This document shows, in pieces, positions 55,417 to 64,000 of a DNA stretch of 64,000 nt. Under the pieces are notes generated by a model. That model had not been told where the DNA came from. It searched no databases and saw only the letters and a list, made by a program, of their open reading frames with translations. The DNA lies in contig NZ_FPBH01000001.1 of the NCBI RefSeq assembly GCF_900116445.1, positions 524,941-588,940 on the forward strand, given 5' to 3'. The translations under genes were made by a program, and so were the position numbers. Positions within the stretch are counted from its first letter, which is position 1. The number at the start of each line of letters is the position of its first letter. This DNA is from Paraburkholderia aspalathi (GTDB lineage Bacteria; Pseudomonadota; Gammaproteobacteria; Burkholderiales; Burkholderiaceae).

Positions 55417-56067
55417 CTACGCGGGGGATTTTTCGGGTTCGAACTGGCCATTCACGAAATGGCCTCGCTCCACCTTGCCATGAAGACGCCGTACCACCCG
55501 TTGTGGGTCGCGCGGATCAGCAGTGAAGACGGGCACGCCCGGCGGGTGGCGCAAGCTCACACCGGGTCTGACAAGGCGTTCACCAAGACCCTTTGCGACC
55601 TTTTTGCTCGCGGTGACTGCACGCTTGACGTCGGCCGCGGTCGGCTTCTGCACTGAAACCGAGACATGTCCGAATCTGACTTCCACGATAGGCATCACGC
55701 CCTTTGCTGCACGACGCGAGACCAGCACAGCGCCGCCTAGGGCCGTGCCCGCACGTTTTCCCGCGACAACAACGTCTGCAGTTTTGCCCGCCCGCTTGGC
55801 TGGAACGACGACGTTTGTGATCTTGCCCGCACGCTTTCCCTTCGCGACGACGTCTGCGGTCTTGCCCGCGCGTTTTGGTGCCGCAACGGCGTCCGCGCTC
55901 TTGCCCACACGGTTCGTCGTCACAATAACATCCACGTTTTTGCCCATGCGCTTTGCCGCGACAGCACCGCCCGTGCTCTTGCCAGTCTGTTTCGTCGCAA
56001 CGCCTTTGCCCGCACCGATCTTTCCGGATCTGGGCGCCGCCGTTGCCATTTGCTTGATTCCAGGCAC
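55417..56067 (-). CDS. Repeat-rich basic protein, putative partner/antitoxin of the zeta-like kinase
   Basis: 216 residues from a GTG that has GGAGG six bases upstream; the TTG six bases earlier is too close. Residues about 24-114 are seven tandem 13-residue units built round R-x-G-K, with glycines at exactly 29, 42, 55, 68, 81, 94 and 107. The composition recalls histone-H1-like bacterial proteins. The C-terminal 100 residues (VRFGHVSVSVQKPTAADVKR, GLGERLVRPGVSLR, RGHFVNGQFEP) form a separate non-repetitive domain. No family recognised. Order and coupling with the kinase suggest an antitoxin. Confidence 0.65.
   Translation of the reverse strand: MPGIKQMATAAPRSGKIGAGKGVATKQTGKSTGGAVAAKRMGKNVDVIVTTNRVGKSADAVAAPKRAGKTADVVAKGKRAGKITNVVVPAKRAGKTADVVVAGKRAGTALGGAVLVSRRAAKGVMPIVEVRFGHVSVSVQKPTAADVKRAVTASKKVAKGLGERLVRPGVSLRHPPGVPVFTADPRDPQRVVRRLHGKVERGHFVNGQFEPEKSPA
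55726..55998 (-). repeat. Seven tandem 39-bp coding repeats
   Basis: The repeat block inside the previous gene. The units are diverged at DNA level but keep the 39-bp period exactly. Confidence 0.75.
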
Positions 56068-56308
56068 GATCAACCTCCACGCGTTGCTTACCCTTAGAGC
56101 TATTTTAGCCCTCAGGAAGATACTAGCATCAAGTGTGTGGTGGCCAGCCTCTCATACTTGGCCAGGTTTCGTTTCGCCCTGCGGGTACGACGAGATGAAA
56201 GTATGTGTAAGCCAGGCGTGGCAAGAGGAGGTCGGTAACCAGGAAGGGGGCGTAGGGACGTGCCCTGATCGACGTTGCACCGGCTAAGGCGACCCTTCGA
56301 GCGCAGGA

Positions 56309-57090
56309 CTAACTCGCGGCGACATCCTCGATCGCCGCGACCAGACGGTCAAGGTCTGCGGGGGACGTGAACACGGCCGTCGTCACGCGTACACAATCGC
56401 CGGCCGCAATCCCGCCGCGCCGCGTTGTGAAAACCTTGTGCTGGTCATACATCTGGTTCACGATCCTGACATTGTCGTTCTTCGTCGTCTTGTCCTTGAT
56501 CCGGAACGACGTAATCGCGCCGTAGCAACGCGGGTCATCTGGTGTCAGGATCTGAACGTTTTTTACGTCCCGCACACGGGAGACCCAATACTCTCGCAGG
56601 TACCGCAACCTTGCGCATTTGTTCTGAATGCCGATGCTGTCATGGAAGGCCAGTGCAGCGGGAATTGTCATCACATTCGCCGTGTTCGTGGTACCGGAGT
56701 GCACGCGGGAACGGATATCGTCCGGAGGATTGTCTTCGTCGCAGAAGGCACGGTCGATGTCGGGCAGTCGCTCCTTGCGGATATACATGAATCCGACGCC
56801 GAGCGGCGCACCCATCCACTTGTGCAGATTGAAGCCCACAAAATCTGCGTGCAGATCGGTGACCTTGAAATCAATCTGCCCCCACGTAAGCGCGGCATCG
56901 ACGATGACATCGATGTCCCGTGCTTTCGCCATTTGCGCAATCTCCGCTACCGGCATGATGAGGCCGGTGCGATGACTCGCGTGAGTCAGCAGAAGGAGCC
57001 TCGTCCTCGGGTACTGCGCAAACGCTCTCGCGTACGTGTCAAGAACCGCCTGTCGGGTCGCTGGTTCGGGGATATTGATCCCCGGCGGTC
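56309..57090 (-). pseudogene. Class V aminotransferase, N-terminus lost
   Basis: About 260 C-terminal residues of a PLP aminotransferase of the isopenicillin-N-epimerase / cysteine-desulfurase type. The cofactor Asp is in VIVDAALTWGQIDF and the PLP lysine in FNLHKWMGAPLG. The frame enters from EPATRQAVLDTYARAF at about 57070. Upstream it is cut by repeats of an IS21-type end at 57093. The large-domain start is missing. Confidence 0.75.
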
Positions 57091-57092
57091 GG

Positions 57093-57129
57093 TCAAATTC
57101 CCCCGGGCATGGTCACTTCAAATTCCCCC
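57093..57129. repeat. Direct repeats of an IS21-type end
   Basis: TCAAATTCCCCC occurs at 57093-57104 and 57118-57129. This is the multiple-repeat terminus of the IS21-like remnant that truncates the aminotransferase. Confidence 0.55.
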
Positions 57130-57213
57130 ATCTGACGACCGTCGACTGAGCTGACGGGAGAAGTGTTGCAGGACGTCTATCTTCGTCTCCTTCGAACAAG
57201 AAGTAGTTCAGGG

Positions 57214-57525
57214 AGTGAACGTCTTGAAGCCGCACCTGCAAAGCACCGTATTCATGCTACTCGAGCGTAACAAGAGCCAGCGTCTTACGGGTATCGACCG
57301 TAAGACGATCCGCCGCATGCCATCTTCGAGTCGGAGAAGTCTGGGTCGGCAAACTCCTCCATGGTGACCACCGGCTTTGAATCGACCCTCACGCAAACTC
57401 CCCCACTGCCGCGACCACCGGCTACTGGCATTTCCAGCAAGGCCACAACGCTCAATTTCGCCCGCTCGGCAAGCGAACCGCATCGCGAATGGATCGAACA
57501 GCAGGTCCGGCTGAGGCGCAACGCG
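57214..57525 (+). pseudogene. IS21-family istA fragment
   Basis: VNVLKPHLQSTVFMLLERNK and LTGIDRKTIRR, then in another frame ARSASEPHREWIEQQVRLRR, are the N-terminal part of an IstA transposase. Internal indels and loss of the catalytic core make it defective. It is unrelated in detail to the intact IS21 at 22.8 kb. Confidence 0.65.
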
Positions 57526-57717
57526 CAAGCGAATCAACACCCCGTTGCATCGATTCCGGGTCTCGTGATGACGAAAGTGATCGCGCGGCTGGACCGTGGG
57601 CAGTCCAACCCGAAAGACGCGGCGGACTTCCGGTATCTGCTGGAAACTTATGCTGCTGCAGGGAACGTTGACAGGCAGTATGGAGAAGAGCACGAAACCG
57701 TATGGCCAGCATTTTGA
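57526..57717 (+). pseudogene. Possible nucleotidyltransferase-type fragment
   Basis: KVIARLDRGQSNPKDAADFR followed by YLLETY resembles the C-terminal helix of predicted nucleotidyltransferases. It is fused in frame to the istA remnant. Low certainty. Confidence 0.25.
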
Positions 57718-57814
57718 ATACGTAGACCGCCGCGACCGCACGGGCCTGCTTCCCTGGTTCAGCGCGACGGCCGTCCGATTGTCCGCGCGCGTTGCCGTCG
57801 TTCCTCTCCTTCTT

Positions 57815-58036
57815 GAATACGGAGCCCATGACACCTCCAGCATTGCGCCAGATGCGTGCGGCATCGCGGCTATGCAGGCATGCGGGAAGGCCGTACTCGG
57901 TGTCATTAGCCATCTCAATCGCTTCGTCATCTTTATTGGAATGGAACGGCGGCGCGACAGAACCGAGCGTCTCCTCGCATGCAATCAGTATGGCGGGGAT
58001 GACGTCCACCAGCACGGTGGGCTCAAAGAAGAAAAT
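57815..58036 (-). pseudogene. Aldehyde dehydrogenase (GabD-like) fragment
   Basis: FFEPTVLVDVIPAILIACEE and EAIEMANDTEYGLPACLHSR match the C-terminal quarter of succinate-semialdehyde dehydrogenases. The catalytic parts are absent. Confidence 0.65.
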
Positions 58037-58400
58037 CCTCCGAGCGCGAGCCGCTGACCCCGTGCAGCAGCTAGCGGCTTGGCCGGCCGCTTCGTGGGAA
58101 AGCCGATCGACAGCGATTTCGTTGTAGCGGTTGCTGGATGTTGAAGACACGGCTTGCTCGCTACAAACTTCCGTTTGGATTGGCACCGCACGATCGTCCC
58201 TCAGCAAGAAACCCATCGCTGCGCCGCCGCTTTTTGATTATTGCGCTTCATAAGCGTTTCCTATCGTGCAAGAACGAAGCCGTCTTGGCGCGATTCGTAG
58301 GGGCGATATACCGTTATATCCGTGCCGCAGCGGCGTCGTGCCGGGTCGTTCCTGACCTGCACGAGCTGCTCCCCCTTACATCCGGAAGCGAAGATCGACC
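58037..58400. other. Gap before the RraA-family gene
   Basis: I see no supported gene here; decayed sequence left of a functional-looking block. Confidence 0.25.
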
Positions 58401-59069
58401 ATGTACAAAGCCATCAGGAAGAACCCGTCGGCGGCTCAGGCTGCCGACACGATCCTTAGCGCATTGCACGACATCCCCGTCTCTGCGCTCAGCGACAACA
58501 TGCATCGCAGCATCGGCAGCGTGGGCCTGCACCCGTATCAGCGGCCCGGCAAAAAGACGATGGCCGGCACCGCGGTCACAGTGCGCTCACGTGGCGGGGA
58601 TAACCTGACTTACCTGCGCGCCCTGGAGTTTTGCCGTCCCGGCGACGTTCTCGTTGTAGACGCGGGCGGCGATCTGAACAACGCCGTGGTCGGCGGGATT
58701 CTGTCCTTCTATGCCGCTCACGTGGGCGTCGTCGGGCTGGTGGTGGATGGCGCAATTCGCGACGTCGCGGAAATCCGCGAGCGGGACTTTCCTGTGTACG
58801 CGCGTGGCGTCACGCATCGCGGTCCGTATAAGGACGGTCCGGGCGAGATCAACGTGCCGGTGTCGGTCGGCGGCATGGTGGTGAATCCGGGCGATATCGT
58901 CGTCGGCGATCAGGATGGCTTGCTGGCCATTCCGCAGGACGATGCCGCGCACGTCATCGAGAAAGCGCTAGCCGTTCTCGAAGCAGAGGCCAAAACCATG
59001 CGGGCGATGAAGGAAGGCCGCTGGAACCGCGCGTTTATCGATGCACTCGAAGCGCGATGCAATAACTGA
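58401..59069 (+). CDS. RraA-family aldolase-like protein
   Basis: A 222-residue protein of the RraA / HMG aldolase superfamily. The conserved core GDVLVVDAGGDLNNAVVGGI and GLVVDGAIRDVAEIRERDFP holds the Arg-Asp pair that binds the divalent metal and pyruvate in the aldolases. Members cleave 4-hydroxy-4-methyl-2-oxoglutarate or related acids, or regulate RNase E. The isolated location and presence of a strong terminator suggest a monocistronic gene. Substrate unknown. Confidence 0.78.
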   Translation: MYKAIRKNPSAAQAADTILSALHDIPVSALSDNMHRSIGSVGLHPYQRPGKKTMAGTAVTVRSRGGDNLTYLRALEFCRPGDVLVVDAGGDLNNAVVGGILSFYAAHVGVVGLVVDGAIRDVAEIRERDFPVYARGVTHRGPYKDGPGEINVPVSVGGMVVNPGDIVVGDQDGLLAIPQDDAAHVIEKALAVLEAEAKTMRAMKEGRWNRAFIDALEARCNN

Positions 59070-59092
59070 GCAACACAGAGAGAGAAGGGCGA

Positions 59093-59125
59093 GAGCCGAC
59101 GTCTGCAATGGGACGTCGGCTCTTT
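59093..59125 (+). terminator. Rho-independent terminator after the RraA-family gene
   Basis: GAGCCGACGTC / GACGTCGGCTC (59093-59103 and 59112-59122) forms an 11-bp stem with an 8-base loop, followed by TTTC. Confidence 0.75.
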
Positions 59126-59240
59126 CATGATCAACGACGATTGCGCTTCGCGCGTGCTGGTAGCAAAAGATGACGTGACCGACACAGATGACGTGAAGCG
59201 GCGATCACGCATGGCTGCGCAATCGCCGCGTCGTGCGCAA

Positions 59241-60275
59241 TCAATCGAAGCTCACCAGCACCTTCATCGACTTTGAACGATCGCCCGCTGTCTGGAACGC
59301 CTTGACCGAATCCTGATACGGGAAAATACCCGAGATCAAGGGCTTCACGTCGATCAATCCCTTGTTCAGCAGTTCGACGGCAATGGCGAATTCCTCGTGG
59401 AAGCGGAATGCGCCGCGCAAATCGAATTCCTTGGCGACGATCACATTAATCGGCAGCGATATGTCGCCACCGAGACCGACCTGGACGATCACGCCGCGCG
59501 GTTTGAGCACGTCGAATGCACCGCGCAGTGCCGCCGCGTTGCCGCTCGCCTCGAGCAGAACGTCGAAGCTACCCTTGTCGACCGCGAACGGCTGGAGCGC
59601 GTCTGGCGTCTCCGCGATGTTGAACGCGAGGTCGGCGCCGACTTTTTTCGCGCTGTCGAGCGGTAGCGTATTCACGTCAGTTGCGACGATCATCGCTGCT
59701 CCGGCTCTGCGCGCGGCAGCCACGATCAACGCGCCGATCGGTCCGCATCCTGTGACGAGCACCCGCTTGCCGAGCAACGAACCAGCGCGCCGAACGGCGT
59801 GAAGGGCGACCGAAAGCGGTTCGGCCATCGCGGCTTCCGCATCGCTCAACGAGTCCGCCACGACGTGCGCCTGTGAACGGTCGATCACGATCTCCTGCCG
59901 GAATGCGCCCTGCACGTGCGGCGTGCGCATGGCGCTGCCGTAGTAGCGCATATCCAGGCAGTGATTCTGCAGGCCTTGCTGACAGTATTGGCACAGACCG
60001 CACGGTCGGCTCGGGCTGATGGAGATCCGGGTGCCGGCCGACATATCCGTCACACCAGATCCCACGCGCGCGACGGCGCCGGACACTTCATGACCGAGCA
60101 CCATAGGCTCCTTGATGCGAATCGTGCCGAAACCGCCATGATTGAAGTAGTGAAGATCCGAACCGCAGATACCGCCGGCACGAACCCGTACGAGCAACTG
60201 GTTGGCTTCCGGTTCAGGCGTGGGAACGTCCTCGATGCGCAGATCGAGTGGGGCGTGAATGACAAGTGCATGCAT
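59241..60275 (-). CDS. Zinc-dependent L-idonate 5-dehydrogenase-like enzyme
   Basis: A 344-residue medium-chain dehydrogenase. Catalytic zinc ligands are in GGICGSDLHYFNHGG and GHEVSGAV. The structural cysteines are in PCGLCQYCQQGLQNHC, and the NAD loop is VTGCGPIGALI. The HYFNHGGFG and MRYYGSAMRTPHVQG segments are typical of L-idonate 5-dehydrogenases, which oxidise idonate to 5-ketogluconate. A related sugar-acid or polyol substrate is possible. Confidence 0.8.
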   Translation of the reverse strand: MHALVIHAPLDLRIEDVPTPEPEANQLLVRVRAGGICGSDLHYFNHGGFGTIRIKEPMVLGHEVSGAVARVGSGVTDMSAGTRISISPSRPCGLCQYCQQGLQNHCLDMRYYGSAMRTPHVQGAFRQEIVIDRSQAHVVADSLSDAEAAMAEPLSVALHAVRRAGSLLGKRVLVTGCGPIGALIVAAARRAGAAMIVATDVNTLPLDSAKKVGADLAFNIAETPDALQPFAVDKGSFDVLLEASGNAAALRGAFDVLKPRGVIVQVGLGGDISLPINVIVAKEFDLRGAFRFHEEFAIAVELLNKGLIDVKPLISGIFPYQDSVKAFQTAGDRSKSMKVLVSFD

Positions 60276-60387
60276 GGAGAGGGCCTATAACTGTGAATGC
60301 GGGATCAGCACGCTATACGGTAGCGTCTCAAGGCCCAGTCGACAAAGATCAAAGTTGTCTGGGCCGATAGTCGGCGCTTATGGATGC

Positions 60388-61823
<1,436 letters not shown>

Positions 61824-61827
<4 letters not shown>

Positions 61828-62156
61828 CGCGAAACTCCGTTGGCTTCGGTTGCGGCCGGTTTTCTAGTGTCTTTTTTCCTGAACATCTCGAGCATGCGGC
61901 GGGTCACGAGGAAGCCGCCGAAAACGTTGACGGCCGCGAGCGCCACGGCGAGTGCGCCGAACGCTTTGCCGGTGCCGCCCACGGTCAACCCTGCCGCCAG
62001 CATGGCGCCGACAATGACAATGGCGGATATCGCGTTGGTGACGGCCATCAGCGGCGTATGCAACGCCGGGGTCACGTTCCACACAACGTGGTAACCGACG
62101 TAAATCGCCAGAACGAAAGTGATGAGATTGGTGGTGGTGTGAGTGATGAGTTCCAT
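61824..62156 (-). CDS. pntAB: NAD(P) transhydrogenase subunit alpha, membrane part
   Basis: A 110-residue membrane subunit with three or four helices (FVLAIYVGYHVVWNVTPALH and TNAISAIVIVGAMLAAG). In E. coli it is fused to the soluble alpha domain; the split form seen here is known from Rhodospirillum. It begins nine bases after the soluble subunit. Confidence 0.92.
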
Positions 62157-62165
62157 TGCGTCTCC

Positions 62166-63308
62166 TTATGCCGTTTTCAGCATCGAGGCGTCGTGACCCA
62201 GCAAGGTGGCCGCCACGATATCGTCGCTGGCATCGATCCTGGGTTTGCCGTCGGTATCGATGACCAGTTTCAAAAAGTCGAACACGTTGCGCGCGTAGAG
62301 CGAAGACGCATCCGTTGCGACCATGGCCGGCAAATTCGTATAGCCGGCGATGTGGACACCGTGGCGCAGCACCACCGCATCCGCTTCGGTCAGTGGGCAA
62401 TTGCCGCCGCGCCTGTCGCCCACGCTTGCGCCTTTGCCCGCGGCCAGATCGATGATCACCGAGCCGGGTTTCATCTGACGTACCGTCTCTTCATTAAGCA
62501 GCGTAGGTGCGGTACGCCCCGGAATCAGCGCGGTCGTAATCACGATATCCGCCAGTTTGGCCCGCTCATGGACTAAAGCGGCCTGACGTGCGATCCACGA
62601 GACCGGCATCGGGCGCGCGTAGCCGCCCACACCCTGGGCGGTTTCACGTTCTTCGTCGGTTTCACACGGGACATCGAGAAACTTTGCGCCCAGCGATTCG
62701 ATTTGCTCCTTGACGGCGGGGCGCACGTCCGACGCTTCGATCACCGCGCCCAATCGCTTTGCCGTGGCAATCGCCTGCAGGCCCGCGACGCCCGCGCCGA
62801 GAATGAGTACGCGTGCCGCCTTGACGGTGCCCGCAGCGGTCATCAGCATGGGCAGGAAGCGTTGGTACAAACTCGCCGCCAGCAGCACAGCCTTGTAGCC
62901 GGCAATATTGGCTTGCGACGACAGCACGTCCATGCTTTGCGCGCGCGTGGTACGCGGAATCGATTCGAGTGCGAATGCGGATAGGCCTGCGGCGCGAATT
63001 CGGGCGACCTGATCGACGTCGAACGGGTTGAGCATGCCGACGAGCATCGCGTCACGCTTCATGTGCTGCAGTTCGGTTTCTGTCGGGGTCTGTACTTTGA
63101 GAACGAGATCGGCGGCAAAGGCTTCGGCCGATTCGACCAACGTTGCCCCGGCCAGTGCGTAGGCGCTGTCGGGGAAGTGGGCACGCTCGCCTGCCGTGCT
63201 CTGCACCAGAACGGTATGCCCCTGTGCGGTGAGTTTTTTGACTGTTTCCGGCGTGCCGGCGACACGCGTCTCGCCGGCACGGCTCTCGGCAGGGATACCG
63301 ATTCTCAT
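62166..63308 (-). CDS. pntAA: NAD(P) transhydrogenase subunit alpha, NAD-binding part
   Basis: A 380-residue soluble subunit (domain I). The AlaDH/PNT N-terminal motif MRIGIPAESRAGETRVAGTP opens it, and the NAD loop VLILGAGVAGLQAIATAKRL lies at about residue 165. The start at 63308 has AAGGAAC seven bases upstream and the family start; an extension to 63395 is rejected. First gene of pntAa-pntAb-pntB. Confidence 0.94.
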   Translation of the reverse strand: MRIGIPAESRAGETRVAGTPETVKKLTAQGHTVLVQSTAGERAHFPDSAYALAGATLVESAEAFAADLVLKVQTPTETELQHMKRDAMLVGMLNPFDVDQVARIRAAGLSAFALESIPRTTRAQSMDVLSSQANIAGYKAVLLAASLYQRFLPMLMTAAGTVKAARVLILGAGVAGLQAIATAKRLGAVIEASDVRPAVKEQIESLGAKFLDVPCETDEERETAQGVGGYARPMPVSWIARQAALVHERAKLADIVITTALIPGRTAPTLLNEETVRQMKPGSVIIDLAAGKGASVGDRRGGNCPLTEADAVVLRHGVHIAGYTNLPAMVATDASSLYARNVFDFLKLVIDTDGKPRIDASDDIVAATLLGHDASMLKTA

Positions 63309-63429
63309 GAGTGTTCCTTCAGGAATGGATAGACGGAATTGGCGGGTCGAGGCCCGCCTTTTGATGCCGGGGCCGTGCATTGACGATCGGGACACGATTG
63401 CGCGTCCCGATGCTGTTTGGCCTTCAGAG

Positions 63430-63465
63430 AGATATGTTCGGCGTCAGGAGACGCCGAACATATCT
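63430..63465. terminator. Strong hairpin between porin and pnt operon
   Basis: A perfect 16-bp stem AGATATGTTCGGCGTC / GACGCCGAACATATCT with an AGGA loop lies 14 bases beyond the porin stop. It probably ends the porin transcript before the pnt genes; no long T-tract is present on the minus strand. Confidence 0.7.
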
Positions 63466-63478
63466 TTGGGACCGCAGA

Positions 63479-64000
63479 TTAGAACTTGTGGCGCAGACCG
63501 ATCGTCGCTTCGAACAGCGAGTTGAAGCCATAGAACGGCTGGTTCGAGCCGGAGGCGGCAGCGAGAGTCGTCCATGCGCCGGTCAGGTGGTTGTAGTCCA
63601 CGCCGACATAGACGTCGGTGCGCTTGCTGAGGAAGTAGTCGAACGTCGGACCGGTCGTGATGCGCGTACCGCTCTGGCCTGCGTGATGAACGAAGTCGAT
63701 GTAGAACGGCAGATCGAGCACGAGTGCCGGCGTGATGAAGTACTGGACCGCGGTGGAGAAGGAGTCGTTGCGATAGTCGGCGGGATAGACGTGGCTGTAG
63801 ATATACGAGCCGAACACTTTCGCCGCGCCGAACTTATACGTTGCGCCCGCGGTGAAGATCGTTTGCGAGCTGTCCGGGATCGTCACGCCGAAGTAGGTGC
63901 TGCCGTAGGTGCTGGTCGCAGGCGTCAGGCCGCCGATATTGTTGACGACCTGGTAGGCCGCCCCGACGCTCAAGGGGCCTTTGTCATAAGAGAGGCTGAC
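63479..64000 (-). CDS. Outer-membrane porin, 5' part outside window
   Basis: The last 173 residues of a Burkholderia-type porin. The amphipathic strands (FTAGATYKFGAAKVFGSYIY, FDYFLSKRTDVYVGVDYNHL) and C-terminal ATIGLRHKF with terminal Phe are typical. It is cut by the window edge. Confidence 0.88.
   Translation of the reverse strand, partial: VSLSYDKGPLSVGAAYQVVNNIGGLTPATSTYGSTYFGVTIPDSSQTIFTAGATYKFGAAKVFGSYIYSHVYPADYRNDSFSTAVQYFITPALVLDLPFYIDFVHHAGQSGTRITTGPTFDYFLSKRTDVYVGVDYNHLTGAWTTLAAASGSNQPFYGFNSLFEATIGLRHKF

Overview
The window looks like Burkholderiaceae DNA, most likely Paraburkholderia, Caballeronia or a related genus, from a secondary chromosome or megaplasmid. The reasons are the high GC content, Burkholderia-type porins, a livHMGF amino-acid transporter, a three-part NAD(P) transhydrogenase, the giant kinase/ATPase/histidine kinase fusion and a heavy load of insertion-sequence (IS) debris. 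I recognised no rRNA, tRNA or CRISPR array.

Region 1 (1-18.2 kb) is catabolic. It opens with the 3' part of a D-serine dehydratase gene (dsdA) and its regulator dsdC. A cyclic imino-acid (hydroxyproline-like) degradation regulon follows. One operon, on the minus strand, holds a DapA-family deaminase and an aldehyde dehydrogenase. The other, on the plus strand, holds a hydroxyacyl-CoA-dehydrogenase-like enzyme, a DadA-like oxidase, a proline-racemase-family enzyme, a cupin, an alpha/beta hydrolase and an aspartate dehydrogenase. A LysR gene lies between them. Both operons carry the same roughly 65-bp promoter/operator, the clearest regulatory evidence in the window. A liv ABC transporter, its binding protein and a porin follow and probably feed the pathway.

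Region 2 (18.2-35.5 kb) is mobile and decaying. It contains an IS2-type element with 5-bp target duplications. It also contains a four-gene operon of three large tyrosine recombinases plus a small coiled-coil protein, whose second recombinase is split by a complete IS21-family element. Remnants follow: IS66, a LysR gene, a Phd/VapC pair with a frameshifted toxin, a large broken integrase, a small ribbon-helix-helix operon with a twin-palindrome operator, broken genes of unknown role, and HigBA with a damaged toxin.

Region 3 (35.5-52 kb) holds a truncated LysR gene divergent from a 2-hydroxycarboxylate transporter / CoA-transferase / CitE-like lyase operon (lyase frameshifted), an ornithine cyclodeaminase fragment, an 1816-residue hybrid sensor kinase, an AcoR-like regulator without an AAA+ domain, a flavin monooxygenase and an acetoin reductase.

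Region 4 (50.9-64 kb) holds an unknown membrane protein, a 2,3-butanediol dehydrogenase, an IS graveyard, a zeta-toxin-like kinase paired with a protein of seven 13-residue repeats, truncated aminotransferase and aldehyde dehydrogenase genes, an RraA-family gene, an idonate-type dehydrogenase, pntAa-pntAb-pntB and the 3' part of a porin gene.
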